A stretch of 52,681 bases of DNA from assembly GCA_012839295.1 (NCBI GenBank), contig DUNO01000019.1, forward strand, positions 1 through 52,681, given 5' to 3'. Source of the stretch: Clostridiales bacterium (GTDB lineage: Bacteria; Bacillota; Clostridia; Lachnospirales; Lachnospiraceae). A model generated the notes under the pieces. It had not been told where the DNA came from. It saw only the letters and a program-made list of their open reading frames with translations, and did no database searches. Shown piece after piece: positions 29,707 to 39,270 of the stretch. How positions within the stretch are numbered: the stretch's first letter is position 1; each line of letters starts with the position of its first letter. Made by a program: the position numbers and the translations under genes.

Positions 29707-31198
29707 TGGTAATAGTGGTTATAGAAGACTGTCTGTAATCTAAAGGTTTTTTTCCTGTTTTATGTAAGAAAATCTGGCTAAAGTATTGTGATGAATTATA
29801 TCCTACTGCAGAGGCTATTTCATATATTTTTTTATTTGAATTCAGAAGGAGCCAGGTGGCATGCTGTATACGATAATCTGTTATATACTCAACAAGTGTT
29901 TTTCCGGTTTCTTTTTTAAATAATACACTTAGGCGACCACAACTGATACCAAGATTATCGGCAATTGATTCAGTTGACAGGGTTGAGTTTGCAAAATTAG
30001 ATTCAATAAAAGCAATTGCTTTATTGACATGTGCAGAATACGCTGGAATTGAATCATATTGCTGTGTAAGCAGTGTATGAAAAGCATCAATAATGAAAGA
30101 GCAAAAAGAATCAAAACCAGTGAACATGTTTAAGGTAAACTCTTTTTGACCTGTAAGAGTATTCGTATAATGATATAGTGAGATAAATGGCTCAGTTTGT
30201 TTGCAGGAATACAGTTTATCTAAGAACTCTTTTATGGCTTCTTCAGTAGATGATTTTGAATATAATTGTGCGATGGTAGTGGATTCGATGGAAATAGGTT
30301 GGGTATGCTTATGTTCCATATTTGAATAGATTTCATCCAAAGAAATACAACTATCTTCTGAAAAAAGCAGTTCGAAATTACATACATTTAGAGTTTCTTC
30401 ATATATGGTTCGAAAATGCTTAATGCTGCAAGCATTATTTGTATAAAAAACTTTTGCAGAATTGGCCAGCAAAGGTAACGAATCACGCAAAGCTTTTAAA
30501 TGTAAGCTTGACGAATTAGAAAGCTTTGATGGTACATATCCAATAAGGACGTAATGGTCATTTGCAAAAATTAAATCCCGGTCGCCCAGATGCAAAACTT
30601 TGGATATGTTTTCTATGGTTTGTTGAGAAGCTGTTTTTAAAGGATGCTGATTAAATACCTGATATTTGTAAGTATCAGACCAACCTATAAAATAAAAGTT
30701 GTATTTTTTGTGCAAAATTGAATCAAAAATAGTACTGGCAATATCCCGATGTTTCATGTATTCCTGTAAAAGAAGCTGCTGATGCAGTGAAAACGTTTTT
30801 TGCTCGTTTTCAAGTTTGCTAGAAATTTCAAGTAATATGTTTGTCATGAGCACCGGAGTCAGTTCCATCTTTAAAAGATAATCTGTGACGCCAAGACTCA
30901 TTGCTGATTTTGCATAATCAAATTCATCATATGAGGATAGAATAAGAAATTCAGTTTTATCACTGATGCTTTTTATTGCTTTTATTAGTTCAATTCCGTT
31001 CATAATAGGCATAATCACATCGGTTATTACTATTTGCGGATGGAAGGCTTTAAATAGGGATAAAGCCCGCTTACCATTAGTTGCTGTTCCTACAATATGA
31101 AAGCCTTCCTTTTTCCAATTTATTGATCTGATCAAATCATCTAGAACTAACTGGTCATCATCTACAAGAAGCACTTTGATTTCACGATTTTGTTTCAT
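29696..31198 (-). CDS. Response regulator with AraC DNA-binding domain, YesN-like
   Basis: A receiver domain (VLLVDDDQLVL at the start, Asp62 in IVITDVIMPIMNG, phosphoacceptor), a roughly 250-residue middle region and a C-terminal AraC helix-turn-helix pair (TESIADNLGISCGRLSVLFK, IYEIASAVGYNSSQYFSQIF). I choose the second ATG (31198) because AAGGAG is only 2 bases from the first one and 8 from this one; the 5' end of the frame extends to 31204. It forms a two-component system with the overlapping kinase and most likely activates the divergent importer operon. Confidence 0.92.
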   Translation of the reverse strand: MKQNREIKVLLVDDDQLVLDDLIRSINWKKEGFHIVGTATNGKRALSLFKAFHPQIVITDVIMPIMNGIELIKAIKSISDKTEFLILSSYDEFDYAKSAMSLGVTDYLLKMELTPVLMTNILLEISSKLENEQKTFSLHQQLLLQEYMKHRDIASTIFDSILHKKYNFYFIGWSDTYKYQVFNQHPLKTASQQTIENISKVLHLGDRDLIFANDHYVLIGYVPSKLSNSSSLHLKALRDSLPLLANSAKVFYTNNACSIKHFRTIYEETLNVCNFELLFSEDSCISLDEIYSNMEHKHTQPISIESTTIAQLYSKSSTEEAIKEFLDKLYSCKQTEPFISLYHYTNTLTGQKEFTLNMFTGFDSFCSFIIDAFHTLLTQQYDSIPAYSAHVNKAIAFIESNFANSTLSTESIADNLGISCGRLSVLFKKETGKTLVEYITDYRIQHATWLLLNSNKKIYEIASAVGYNSSQYFSQIFLHKTGKKPLDYRQSSITTITIGE

Positions 31199-31375
31199 AA
31201 ACATTTCTCCTTACGGGTTTTAACGATATATTGATTATAACAAAATATATAAAAAAATAAATGGAAAATAGAAAAAGATGCAAAAAGTAAACAAAACATA
31301 AGAATAGTTACATTGAAAGTTCAATTCATTCCGATAAAATAGAACTATAATAATTTTAAAGGAAGGAGAGCTTTA

Positions 31376-32875
31376 ATGGAAGCAGAGAACTATTTGTTAT
31401 GTGTTGACAATATGAAAAAATCATTTGGAATCACCAAAGCTTTAAAAGGTGTTCAATTGCAACTTAAAAGTGGTGAAATTCTAGGGCTCATAGGTGAAAA
31501 TGGGTCAGGAAAGTCAACACTAACATCTATCATTGCAGGTATACAGCCGGCAGATAGTGGTGGAATTTTATTTCATGGAGAGCCTTATTCAATACAAAAT
31601 AGTGTAGAAGCAAATGAAAAAGGTATATGCATGATTCTCCAAGAAAAAGCAACGTTTGATAATTTGTCTGTTGCACATAATGTGTTTATTGGGAATGAAA
31701 AAGAGTTTTGCAAACATGGGATACTAAATAATAAGTTGATATTTGAAAAGGCCCGGGAAGTATTAAAAAAAATAGGGGTTACTGAGATTGATGTTAAAGA
31801 CAAAATAAAGAATAGAAGTTTTGAGGATGGCAAGCTTGTTGAACTTGCAAGGGCAGCCAACCTGAATCCACAGATTTTGATTGTCGATGAAACGACCACT
31901 GCACTTAGTCAGAATGGAAGAGATATTCTGTATACTATGATGGAAAACATGAAGAAAGAGGGAAAAAGTGTTATTTTCATTTCGCATGATATTGATGAAA
32001 TGATGAGTAAATGTGACCGGTTAAGCATTTTAAGAGATGGAGACTATATCGGGACATTAGAAAAGGAAGAATATTCTCCTGAAAAAATTAAAAGCCTTAT
32101 GGTTGGACGTACAATCACGGACAACTATTATCGTGAGGATACAAAGTCATCCTACGGTGATGAAATAGTATTAAAAGCAGAAAATATCACAACTTCAAAT
32201 CTAAAAGATGTATCATTCGAGCTTCATAAAGGTGAAATTCTTGGATTCGGTGGTTTGGCAGATAGCGGAATGCATGATATTGGAAAAGCAGCTTTTGGAG
32301 CAATACATATAAAAAAGGGAAAGGTTGTTGATGGTCAAAATGAACAGATATATAGCCCAAGTGTTGCGATGAAGAAAAAGATAGCATATATCGGAAAAAA
32401 TAGAGATCAAGAATCTTTATTTGTTAATTCGCCAATCAGGGATAATGTGGCTTTACCATCTTATAAGATAATTGCGAAAAATACGTTTGTTTCGCCAACG
32501 AAGGAAAGAAAATTTGTTGAAGAGTGGACAACTAAGCTCGATGTAAAAATGCAGAATATTGACCAATATGTTTCTGAATTATCTGGAGGAAATAAGCAAA
32601 AAGTTGCTATTGCCAAATGGCTTGGATTTGGTGCCGACATTTTCATTCTGGACTGTCCTACCAGAGGAATAGATATCGGTGTAAAAGCAAGTATCTACAA
32701 GCTCTTGACAGATTTAAAGAATCGGGGGAAAAGCATTATTCTTATCTCGGAAGAGTTACCGGAAGTTATTGGTATGTGTGATCGGGTCGTTGTTCTCAAA
32801 AATGGACAAAACAGTGGCATTTTCGTCAGGGAAGATGATTTGACTGAAAATAAACTAATTAATTATATGGTATAA
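31376..32875 (+). CDS. Sugar ABC transporter ATPase, RbsA/MglA-like, with degenerate second half
   Basis: This 499-residue tandem ATPase belongs to the CUT2 sugar importer class. The first half has a good Walker A (GENGSGKST, about 40-48) and Walker B with catalytic Glu (QILIVDETTTAL), but its signature motif is SFEDG rather than LSGG. The second half has a normal LSGGNKQKVAIAKW, but GGLADSGMHDIGK in place of Walker A, and ILDCPTRGID with Cys where the catalytic Glu normally sits. Together one complete composite ATP site is left. AAGGAAGGAG lies before the ATG. It is the first gene of the operon with two permeases, a lipoprotein and a hydrolase. Confidence 0.92.
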   Translation: MEAENYLLCVDNMKKSFGITKALKGVQLQLKSGEILGLIGENGSGKSTLTSIIAGIQPADSGGILFHGEPYSIQNSVEANEKGICMILQEKATFDNLSVAHNVFIGNEKEFCKHGILNNKLIFEKAREVLKKIGVTEIDVKDKIKNRSFEDGKLVELARAANLNPQILIVDETTTALSQNGRDILYTMMENMKKEGKSVIFISHDIDEMMSKCDRLSILRDGDYIGTLEKEEYSPEKIKSLMVGRTITDNYYREDTKSSYGDEIVLKAENITTSNLKDVSFELHKGEILGFGGLADSGMHDIGKAAFGAIHIKKGKVVDGQNEQIYSPSVAMKKKIAYIGKNRDQESLFVNSPIRDNVALPSYKIIAKNTFVSPTKERKFVEEWTTKLDVKMQNIDQYVSELSGGNKQKVAIAKWLGFGADIFILDCPTRGIDIGVKASIYKLLTDLKNRGKSIILISEELPEVIGMCDRVVVLKNGQNSGIFVREDDLTENKLINYMV

Positions 32876-32888
32876 ACGAGGTAAAAAT

Positions 32889-33818
32889 ATGGATTTCTTG
32901 AAGAAAGTAAATTTTAAGACACTTTTCCCGCTGCTTGGTTTGATTGGTGTTGTTCTTTTCTTTCAAATTATAACAGGTGGAAAAGTTTTTCAGACAAAAA
33001 ATATTATGGCTGTTATTAATAGTAGTTTTTTCATTTTAATTGCAACAGTGGCGTTTTCTTTTATTATGTCTGTTGGTAATCTGGATTTATCAATGGGAAC
33101 CGTAATGGCTGTGAGTTGCACTTGCGCGGCAGTTGTAGCAAAAATTTCCCCGTTTTTGGCGTTACCAGTTGCTATATTGGTTGGTGGAATATTTGGGGCG
33201 TTTAATGGTTTCGTTCATGCAGATATGAAGTTGGGTTCCTTAATTGCAACCATGACAACGCAGTCGATATTTAGTGGCATCTTAGTTTTGATTCTTGATG
33301 GAGGAACATTATCAGCTCCAAAGTATATGCTTTCCTGGAATACAATGTCGTTAAAAATAACAGCAATGTTGATAATAGTTCTAATTGGTATTTATCTTTT
33401 CAATTTTACAGCATACGGAAAACAATGCCGGGCTGTCGGGTCATGTGCGGAAGCTGCCCGATTATGTGGTGTATCAGTAAGAAGAGTAAAGTATATGACT
33501 TTTATTAATATGGGTTTTGCAATGGGTGCCTTAGGATTTTTTAGTCTTATTCGTACAGGAACAGCATCGGCGACAACTGGCAGTGATCTTATGATGAACG
33601 TTTGGTGTGCAGCGTTACTTGGCGGCTTACCATTGTCAGGTGGTTCAGCAGCAAAGTTTAGATCCGTACTCATAGGAAGTTTTACAATGGCATTTTTAGC
33701 AAACGGTATGACATTAATGGGATTGCTTTCCCGGGATAAACAGTTAATCCAGGGAATTGTATTCTTGATAGCAGTTGCAATTTCATTTGACCGTAAACAT
33801 ATGGTTGTAATAAAATAA
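32889..33818 (+). CDS. Sugar ABC transporter permease, CUT2 type (first)
   Basis: This 309-residue membrane protein of the RbsC family has about eight hydrophobic segments. FSFIMSVGNLDLSMGTVMAV and the later MGALGFFSLIRTGTASATTG match the conserved CUT2 permease pattern. Family knowledge: two permease chains form the channel for a sugar such as ribose, galactose or a nucleoside. It starts 13 bases after the ATPase gene, so it is co-transcribed. A second, different permease lies after the binding protein, suggesting a heterodimeric channel. Confidence 0.9.
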   Translation: MDFLKKVNFKTLFPLLGLIGVVLFFQIITGGKVFQTKNIMAVINSSFFILIATVAFSFIMSVGNLDLSMGTVMAVSCTCAAVVAKISPFLALPVAILVGGIFGAFNGFVHADMKLGSLIATMTTQSIFSGILVLILDGGTLSAPKYMLSWNTMSLKITAMLIIVLIGIYLFNFTAYGKQCRAVGSCAEAARLCGVSVRRVKYMTFINMGFAMGALGFFSLIRTGTASATTGSDLMMNVWCAALLGGLPLSGGSAAKFRSVLIGSFTMAFLANGMTLMGLLSRDKQLIQGIVFLIAVAISFDRKHMVVIK

Positions 33819-33853
33819 CACACTTTTATTATTAAAAAAGGAGAAGGATAAAA

Positions 33854-35035
33854 ATGAAGAAAAAGTTATTAGCAGTTATTATGACTGCAGCAATGGTTGT
33901 GGGATATCTGACAGGATGTGGAAGCACTGCGGCATCTAATGGAACAAAAGAAAGTACGAACGCTTCTACTACAGAAACAAATGAGGATACGACAGTGTCC
34001 AAAACAACAGGGAAATCATTTAAGCTTGCTGTTGGTTTACCTGATAGTGGGTCAACAATGTTTAGTTTAATGAGTAACAATATAACTACTATGGTAGGGG
34101 ATATGGGTGGAACAGTAGTATTCCAAGGTGGTGTTGGAGCATCTACGGATGCGACAATACAGTTCGTAGAAGACCAGATTGCAGCAGGTGCCAATGGTAT
34201 TATTTTCTCCCCACCATCAGACGCAGTATTAACATCTGTATGTGCTATGTGTGAAGAAGCAGGAGTATATTGGGGAATCACATTTAGAACAATTTTAGAC
34301 CAGGAAGTAATAGATTATATTACAGCTTCTGATTACTATATTGGAAACTGCTACGAAGATGAGGAACAGGCTGGATATCAGGTAATGGCTGATATGAATG
34401 AAAGAGGCATTAAAAACGTTGCTATTATTTCACAAGCAAAGGGAAATACAACAACAGACCGTCGTGAAGCAGGCGCACAGCAGGCTTGTAATGAATTGGG
34501 CATGAAAATTGTTGCTGAAGCGAGGGCATTGACTCAGGCATCTGATGCAACAAAAGCAGCAGAGAGCTTTTTATCCGCTTATAGTGAGTTGGATGCAATC
34601 TTTGTTGTAGGAACAACTGGAGCTGGTATGCATGAAGCGGTAGCAAAAGCTATTGAAGATGCAGGTAAAAGTGATTCAGTAAAATTAGCTACCATCGATT
34701 TCCCGGATACAATGCCGGAATTATTTGAAAAGGATTGCTTAGTATCAAGTGCGGGTCTGATTAGTTGGGGATATGATCCTTACATCATCACAATGATTCT
34801 GGCAAACCAGTGTAAAGGAACACCAATTTCTGAAGAACCAGTTAGTATAGCATTCCCAATGTCAAGCATTAATGATATTGATACCGCAAATACTTGGACA
34901 GAGAGATTTGGTGACGCTACAACGTTATATTATGATGAAGACTTTATTTCTTCTACATTGGACAAGGCTAATAACCCTGATTTAACTCTGGAGTCATTAA
35001 TTGAAATTATTAAAAAATATACATCTAATATATAA
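33854..35035 (+). CDS. Sugar-binding lipoprotein of the CUT2 importer
   Basis: This 393-residue lipoprotein has a signal peptide with the lipobox at about LTGC (Cys22), followed by a Ser/Thr linker and a periplasmic-binding fold type I (sugar-binding LacI/RbsB type): FKLAVGLPDSGSTMFSLMSN, QFVEDQIAAGANGIIFSPPS, DAIFVVGTTGAGMHE, LATIDFPDTMPELFEKDCLV. It would catch the substrate outside the membrane and deliver it to the permeases. GGAGAAGG lies before the ATG. The substrate is unknown; the hydrolase at the operon end suggests an oligosaccharide or glycoside. Confidence 0.92.
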   Translation: MKKKLLAVIMTAAMVVGYLTGCGSTAASNGTKESTNASTTETNEDTTVSKTTGKSFKLAVGLPDSGSTMFSLMSNNITTMVGDMGGTVVFQGGVGASTDATIQFVEDQIAAGANGIIFSPPSDAVLTSVCAMCEEAGVYWGITFRTILDQEVIDYITASDYYIGNCYEDEEQAGYQVMADMNERGIKNVAIISQAKGNTTTDRREAGAQQACNELGMKIVAEARALTQASDATKAAESFLSAYSELDAIFVVGTTGAGMHEAVAKAIEDAGKSDSVKLATIDFPDTMPELFEKDCLVSSAGLISWGYDPYIITMILANQCKGTPISEEPVSIAFPMSSINDIDTANTWTERFGDATTLYYDEDFISSTLDKANNPDLTLESLIEIIKKYTSNI

Positions 35036-35056
35036 TACAAAAAGGATTTAAATAAT

Positions 35057-35995
35057 ATGAATAAAAGTGTGTTTAATATTTTTAAATTAATAACAATGCC
35101 GGTATTACTCTTTATAGTATTTTCCATTATATCGCCAGGCTTTGGTGTGCATAGTTTGCCGATTGTGATAAGCCAGAGTATGATTCCGATGATGATGGCG
35201 CTTGGAATGTATGTAGTAATGGATGCAGGACTAATGGACTTTAGCATTGGTGCGAGAGCAGTTTTTGCAGCAATTGCCGGAGGAATGCTGTCACAGTATA
35301 TTGGAGTGGCAGGGCTTATTTTGGGATGCTTTTTAGGTGCTATGTTTGTATCCACTTTGATGGCAGCATTGTATAGATGGTTGAAGATACCATGTATGGT
35401 TATTTCAATTGGAATATTAATGGTTTTTGAAGTCGCTGGATCTAAACTTGTAGGAAGTTCCGGATACTTGAGAATCAGTGCTGCGCAAAGTTCTATAGCA
35501 TCATACCCATTTAATGTGATAATTACGCTTGCGGTTGGTGTATTTGCTTACATCCTGTATTACAGAACAAGAATTGGTAATCACATAACTGCAGTAGGTA
35601 ATGATGAAAAAATGTGTAAGAATCTTGGAATTGATGCGGACAAAACAAAATTTTACGCCATCGTTTTAACAGGAGTATTCTGTACCTTTGTGGCACTATT
35701 GTATATCTGCTACTCAGGCTCAATTACAGCAGGGATTGAAATGACTTCCATGGCCATGATATTTGAACCAATTATGTGTGTAATTCTTGGGAGACATTTG
35801 AGAAAATACGTTGAATGCATGCCATTGTTAATCCTAGTAGGTGCATTTTCTATTACCATTATTTTTAATGGATTTATTGCATTAGGATTTTCAGATGCAG
35901 TACAGAACATTGTGCTTGGAGTTTTCCTGATTGTAATTTTGGGCTCTGATGTAATTACAGATAAGTTTAGTATATTAAAATTAGTGAAGGGTTAA
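35057..35995 (+). CDS. Sugar ABC transporter permease, CUT2 type (second)
   Basis: This 312-residue RbsC-like permease shares the CUT2 pattern (GLMDFSIGARAVFAAIAGGM near the first third and FCTFVALLYICYSGSITAGI later) but is distinct from the first permease of the operon. It starts 22 bases after the binding-protein stop. Two permeases, one ATPase and one lipoprotein make a complete importer if the permeases form a heterodimer. The hydrolase gene follows after 4 bases. Confidence 0.88.
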   Translation: MNKSVFNIFKLITMPVLLFIVFSIISPGFGVHSLPIVISQSMIPMMMALGMYVVMDAGLMDFSIGARAVFAAIAGGMLSQYIGVAGLILGCFLGAMFVSTLMAALYRWLKIPCMVISIGILMVFEVAGSKLVGSSGYLRISAAQSSIASYPFNVIITLAVGVFAYILYYRTRIGNHITAVGNDEKMCKNLGIDADKTKFYAIVLTGVFCTFVALLYICYSGSITAGIEMTSMAMIFEPIMCVILGRHLRKYVECMPLLILVGAFSITIIFNGFIALGFSDAVQNIVLGVFLIVILGSDVITDKFSILKLVKG

Positions 35996-35999
35996 ACAA

Positions 36000-38900
36000 A
36001 TGATAGATTTGGATAAATTGGAAAACCCGTCAAAAGAATATCGTGGAGCTCCTTTTTGGGCATGGAATTCCAGTCTGGACAAAGCCGGACTGGAATTCCA
36101 GATTAAAGCGTTAAAAGAGATGGGGTTTGGTGGTTGTCATATTCATTCAAGAGTAGGCTTGGAAGTACCATATTTGTCTGACCAGTTCCTGGATATGATG
36201 GAATTCTCTATAGAGAAAGCAAAAGAAGAAGATATGCTTATTTGCTTGTACGATGAAGACAGATGGCCTTCCGGGTATGGTAGTGGAATTGTTACAAAAG
36301 AGAAAAAGTTTCGGGCAGTACACCTCTTATTAACTACGGTTCCATATGAAGAATCAATAGTAGAGGAAAAAATTATATATAAAGCTAATTTCGCCGTAGG
36401 CGTAAGAACTAACGTGGGCAAATTAATCGCTGTCTATGATGTGGTTTTAGACAGTAATGGGTACCTGGTTGAATACAATATAATTGACGCAACTGCAAAA
36501 GCAAAAGGTACAAAGTGGTATGCGTACATCGAAGAAAATCCACCTCATACATGGTATAACGGAGGAGCTTATGTTGATGTCTTGAATAAAGATGCGATAG
36601 ACAGTTTTATTGGCACTTCATATCAGAAGTATAAAGAGCGTTTTGGTAAAGATTTTGGAAAATGGATTCCTTCTATTTTTACAGACGAACCTCATATGAT
36701 TTTTAAAACAAATTTAAAAACGCCTTTTGACAAAGAAGATTTGTTTATGCCTTGGACATGGAATATTCAAGAAAAATGTATTCAGAAATATCATGTTAAT
36801 CTGATTGACAATTTGCCAGTACTATTTTGGGAAATGGAAAATAATGATAGAACAATAAGATATGCTTTTCATAAGATTCTTGCTGATTTATTTGAAGAAT
36901 CCTATTCCAGGAATATTGGTACTTGGTGCGAAGAAAATAATATTTCATTTACAGGACATTATCTTTATGAAGAAACACTCTTTGAACAAAATCGCTCTGA
37001 TGGGGATCTGATGAGGATGTATCGGGATATGGACTTACCTGGGATGGATCTCTTGTTCGATGAAGTTGCTCTTACTACAGCAAAACAGATTCAATCTATC
37101 GTTCATCAGTATGCTAAGGCAGGTGCGACATCAGAAGAATATGGTGTGACAAACTGGGCTTTCGAGTTAAGGGATTACAAATTTCAGTCAGATTGGCAGG
37201 CAGCGCTCGGAATAAATAAGCGTGTTCCCCATTTATCTTTGATGTCGCTGAAAGGAGAAGCAAAGCGGGATTTTCCGGCAAGCATTTCATATCAAGCACC
37301 ATGGGCAAAACAAATGAAGGTATTGGAAGATCATTTTGCAAGGGTTAACATGCTTCTTGAAAAGGGAAAGCCGGTGGTGCATGTTGCAGTGCTCCATCCT
37401 ATTGAGAGTTATTGGTTACTGTTTGGTCCAGATAAACAAACGGAAGAAAGAAGAAAAAAATTAGATCAAGATTTCCAGAACGTGACTAAATGGTTACTGT
37501 GTAATGGTATCGATTTTGATTATCTTGATGAAGAGTTGCTACAGGAACTGTATACAGATAATGATAACACATTTGGAAATATGAAATATGATGTAATTAT
37601 TCTTCCTGCAATTTGTGGGATCAGAGCTACATCCATTGAAATCCTTAAAAAATTTGAAAGAAATGGGGGAGAGGTAATAATTTGGGGTAACAAGCCACAA
37701 TTTGTTGATGGTAAAAAAAGAGAGAGTGTGTTGGATGGTGTAGGTAAAGTAATTTCATATACAAAGAGTGCATTACTTGAAAGTGTGGAAAAATATAGAG
37801 AAGTCCTGTATTTGAATACGGATGGATCAATAGATGATGCCTTTATTCATCAATTAAAAAGATGTGGAAAAGACCAAATTTTGTTTTTAGCATCAATCGA
37901 AAAGCCGCTTGATAAAGATAACCCAGAATTGAAAGAAACAACAATCAGGGTAAAAGGAAATTATCATGTAGCAGAGTATGACACCTATCAGAATAAATAT
38001 GTAAAAACAGAGAGCTGTTGCCAGGGTGATTTTACTGAAGTGAAATGTAAGATATATGAAGGAAATTCATTAATGCTTATTTTAACAAAGGACGAAGAAG
38101 TACAATTATTACCAGGAAACGTATGTAATCAAAGCCAAAAAGCAGCCGTACCAGATAAGGTTAGATATAGTCTTGAGGAATATAATGTTGCACTTTTGGA
38201 TCAGGCAGAGTATTCGGTAGATGATGAAACTTATATGGATAAAGAGGAAATCCTTAAAATTGATGAAAAGATGAGAAAAAAGCTTGGGTACAGAGCCCGA
38301 AGTTTTAACATGGCACAACCGTATTCATACATAAACAAGGATGAAGAACACCAGTTGAACTTAAGATTTTCAATTGAAAGTGCATGTAATTTAGAAAATG
38401 TATATTTAGCACTGGAAGAAGTTGAAAATACCAGTCTCTTTTTAAATGGACAACCTGTGAATAAAACAGTCGTAGGCTGGTATATTGATCAGGAAATATA
38501 CAAAATCTTTTTGGGAAAATTACATCAAGGAACGAATATTCTTGAGGCAAAAATTAAATATCGGGAAAATACCAACTTGGAGGCTATGTATCTGCTTGGA
38601 GATTTTTCTGTACATGTAAAGAAGGATGCTTTTGAAATAGGCGAAAAAAAGGATCTGGTTTCTTTTGAAAATCTTGTAGGGCAAGGATTTGATTTTTATG
38701 GTGGAAATATCAGATACATATTTGATATTGATTGTCCAAGTGGAAACTTGAGAATTCATATTCCTAAATACAGGGGATCCTGTGTTGGAATAGAAATTGA
38801 TGGAGTTAAACAAAGTCAGTGCATTATCCAAGCTCCATTTGAGTTCCTATTTACAAACCTAACAAACGGGAAACATGAAATAGTGCTTATATTATATGGA

Positions 38901-39056
38901 AATAGATTTAATACATTATCACATTTACATGACGCTTGTAAAGAAGACGATTGCAGATCATTTCCGCTTCTTTGGAGAACAGAAGGCGAAAATTGGACAT
39001 ACGAATATCAAATAAGACCGATGGGAATCATTGAAAAACCGCAAATCTTTGTGTAG
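36000..39056 (+). CDS. Large GH106-like glycoside hydrolase (alpha-L-rhamnosidase-like)
   Basis: This 1018-residue cytoplasmic protein has no signal peptide. The start SKEYRGAPFWAWNSSLDKAG, then KEMGFGGCHIHSRVGLE, LYDEDRWPSGYGSG (about 83-97) and IFTDEPHMIF (Asp228, Glu229) follow the pattern I know from GH106 rhamnosidases and close uncharacterised relatives. The GATSEEYG segment (about 376-383) supplies another conserved acid pair. The C-terminal third is beta-rich and jelly-roll-like. Being intracellular and last in the operon of a CUT2 importer, it probably cleaves imported rhamnosylated or similar glycosides (inference). Exact specificity cannot be read. Its AAGGGTTAAACAA leader provides only a weak ribosome site, so coupling to the permease is likely. 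Confidence 0.65.
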   Translation: MIDLDKLENPSKEYRGAPFWAWNSSLDKAGLEFQIKALKEMGFGGCHIHSRVGLEVPYLSDQFLDMMEFSIEKAKEEDMLICLYDEDRWPSGYGSGIVTKEKKFRAVHLLLTTVPYEESIVEEKIIYKANFAVGVRTNVGKLIAVYDVVLDSNGYLVEYNIIDATAKAKGTKWYAYIEENPPHTWYNGGAYVDVLNKDAIDSFIGTSYQKYKERFGKDFGKWIPSIFTDEPHMIFKTNLKTPFDKEDLFMPWTWNIQEKCIQKYHVNLIDNLPVLFWEMENNDRTIRYAFHKILADLFEESYSRNIGTWCEENNISFTGHYLYEETLFEQNRSDGDLMRMYRDMDLPGMDLLFDEVALTTAKQIQSIVHQYAKAGATSEEYGVTNWAFELRDYKFQSDWQAALGINKRVPHLSLMSLKGEAKRDFPASISYQAPWAKQMKVLEDHFARVNMLLEKGKPVVHVAVLHPIESYWLLFGPDKQTEERRKKLDQDFQNVTKWLLCNGIDFDYLDEELLQELYTDNDNTFGNMKYDVIILPAICGIRATSIEILKKFERNGGEVIIWGNKPQFVDGKKRESVLDGVGKVISYTKSALLESVEKYREVLYLNTDGSIDDAFIHQLKRCGKDQILFLASIEKPLDKDNPELKETTIRVKGNYHVAEYDTYQNKYVKTESCCQGDFTEVKCKIYEGNSLMLILTKDEEVQLLPGNVCNQSQKAAVPDKVRYSLEEYNVALLDQAEYSVDDETYMDKEEILKIDEKMRKKLGYRARSFNMAQPYSYINKDEEHQLNLRFSIESACNLENVYLALEEVENTSLFLNGQPVNKTVVGWYIDQEIYKIFLGKLHQGTNILEAKIKYRENTNLEAMYLLGDFSVHVKKDAFEIGEKKDLVSFENLVGQGFDFYGGNIRYIFDIDCPSGNLRIHIPKYRGSCVGIEIDGVKQSQCIIQAPFEFLFTNLTNGKHEIVLILYGNRFNTLSHLHDACKEDDCRSFPLLWRTEGENWTYEYQIRPMGIIEKPQIFV

Positions 39057-39093
39057 GACATGGAGGAAATATTTGTTATCCTGGTTATAGCAA

Positions 39094-39130
39094 GAACCGC
39101 TGTAAACTAAAGACAGTTTTGCAGCGGTTC
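39094..39130 (+). terminator. Terminator, member of a repeated family
   Basis: GAACCGCTGTAAACT (39094-39108) pairs with AGTTTTGCAGCGGTTC (39115-39130). It is the same family as 27482 and 42255, here with a short T-run (ATTTATG). Confidence 0.7.
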
Positions 39131-39150
39131 ATTTATGTTTAAAAATGAAG

Positions 39151-39209
39151 AACCTACCAAACCTTACAGATATCAAGGGATAAATTCTGTAAGATTTGGC
39201 AGGCTTTTT
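39151..39209 (+). terminator. Second terminator after the hydrolase operon
   Basis: AACCTACCAAACCTTACAG (39151-39169) pairs with CTGTAAGATTTGGCAGGCTT (39187-39206) using two or three wobbles, then TTTTT. Confidence 0.85.
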
Positions 39210-39218
39210 ACATACTTC

Positions 39219-39248
39219 TGAGGTGTTTATGTGGGGGATGGCGTTTCG
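39219..39248 (+). repeat. 30-base direct repeat, right copy
   Basis: TGAGGTGTTTATGTGGGGGA, then TGGCGTTTCG. It differs from 27799-27828 at 3 of 30 positions. It lies just outside the stop of the hydrolase operon and its terminators. Confidence 0.8.
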
Positions 39249-39270
39249 TCAGGGATATCCTGATTGTTTT

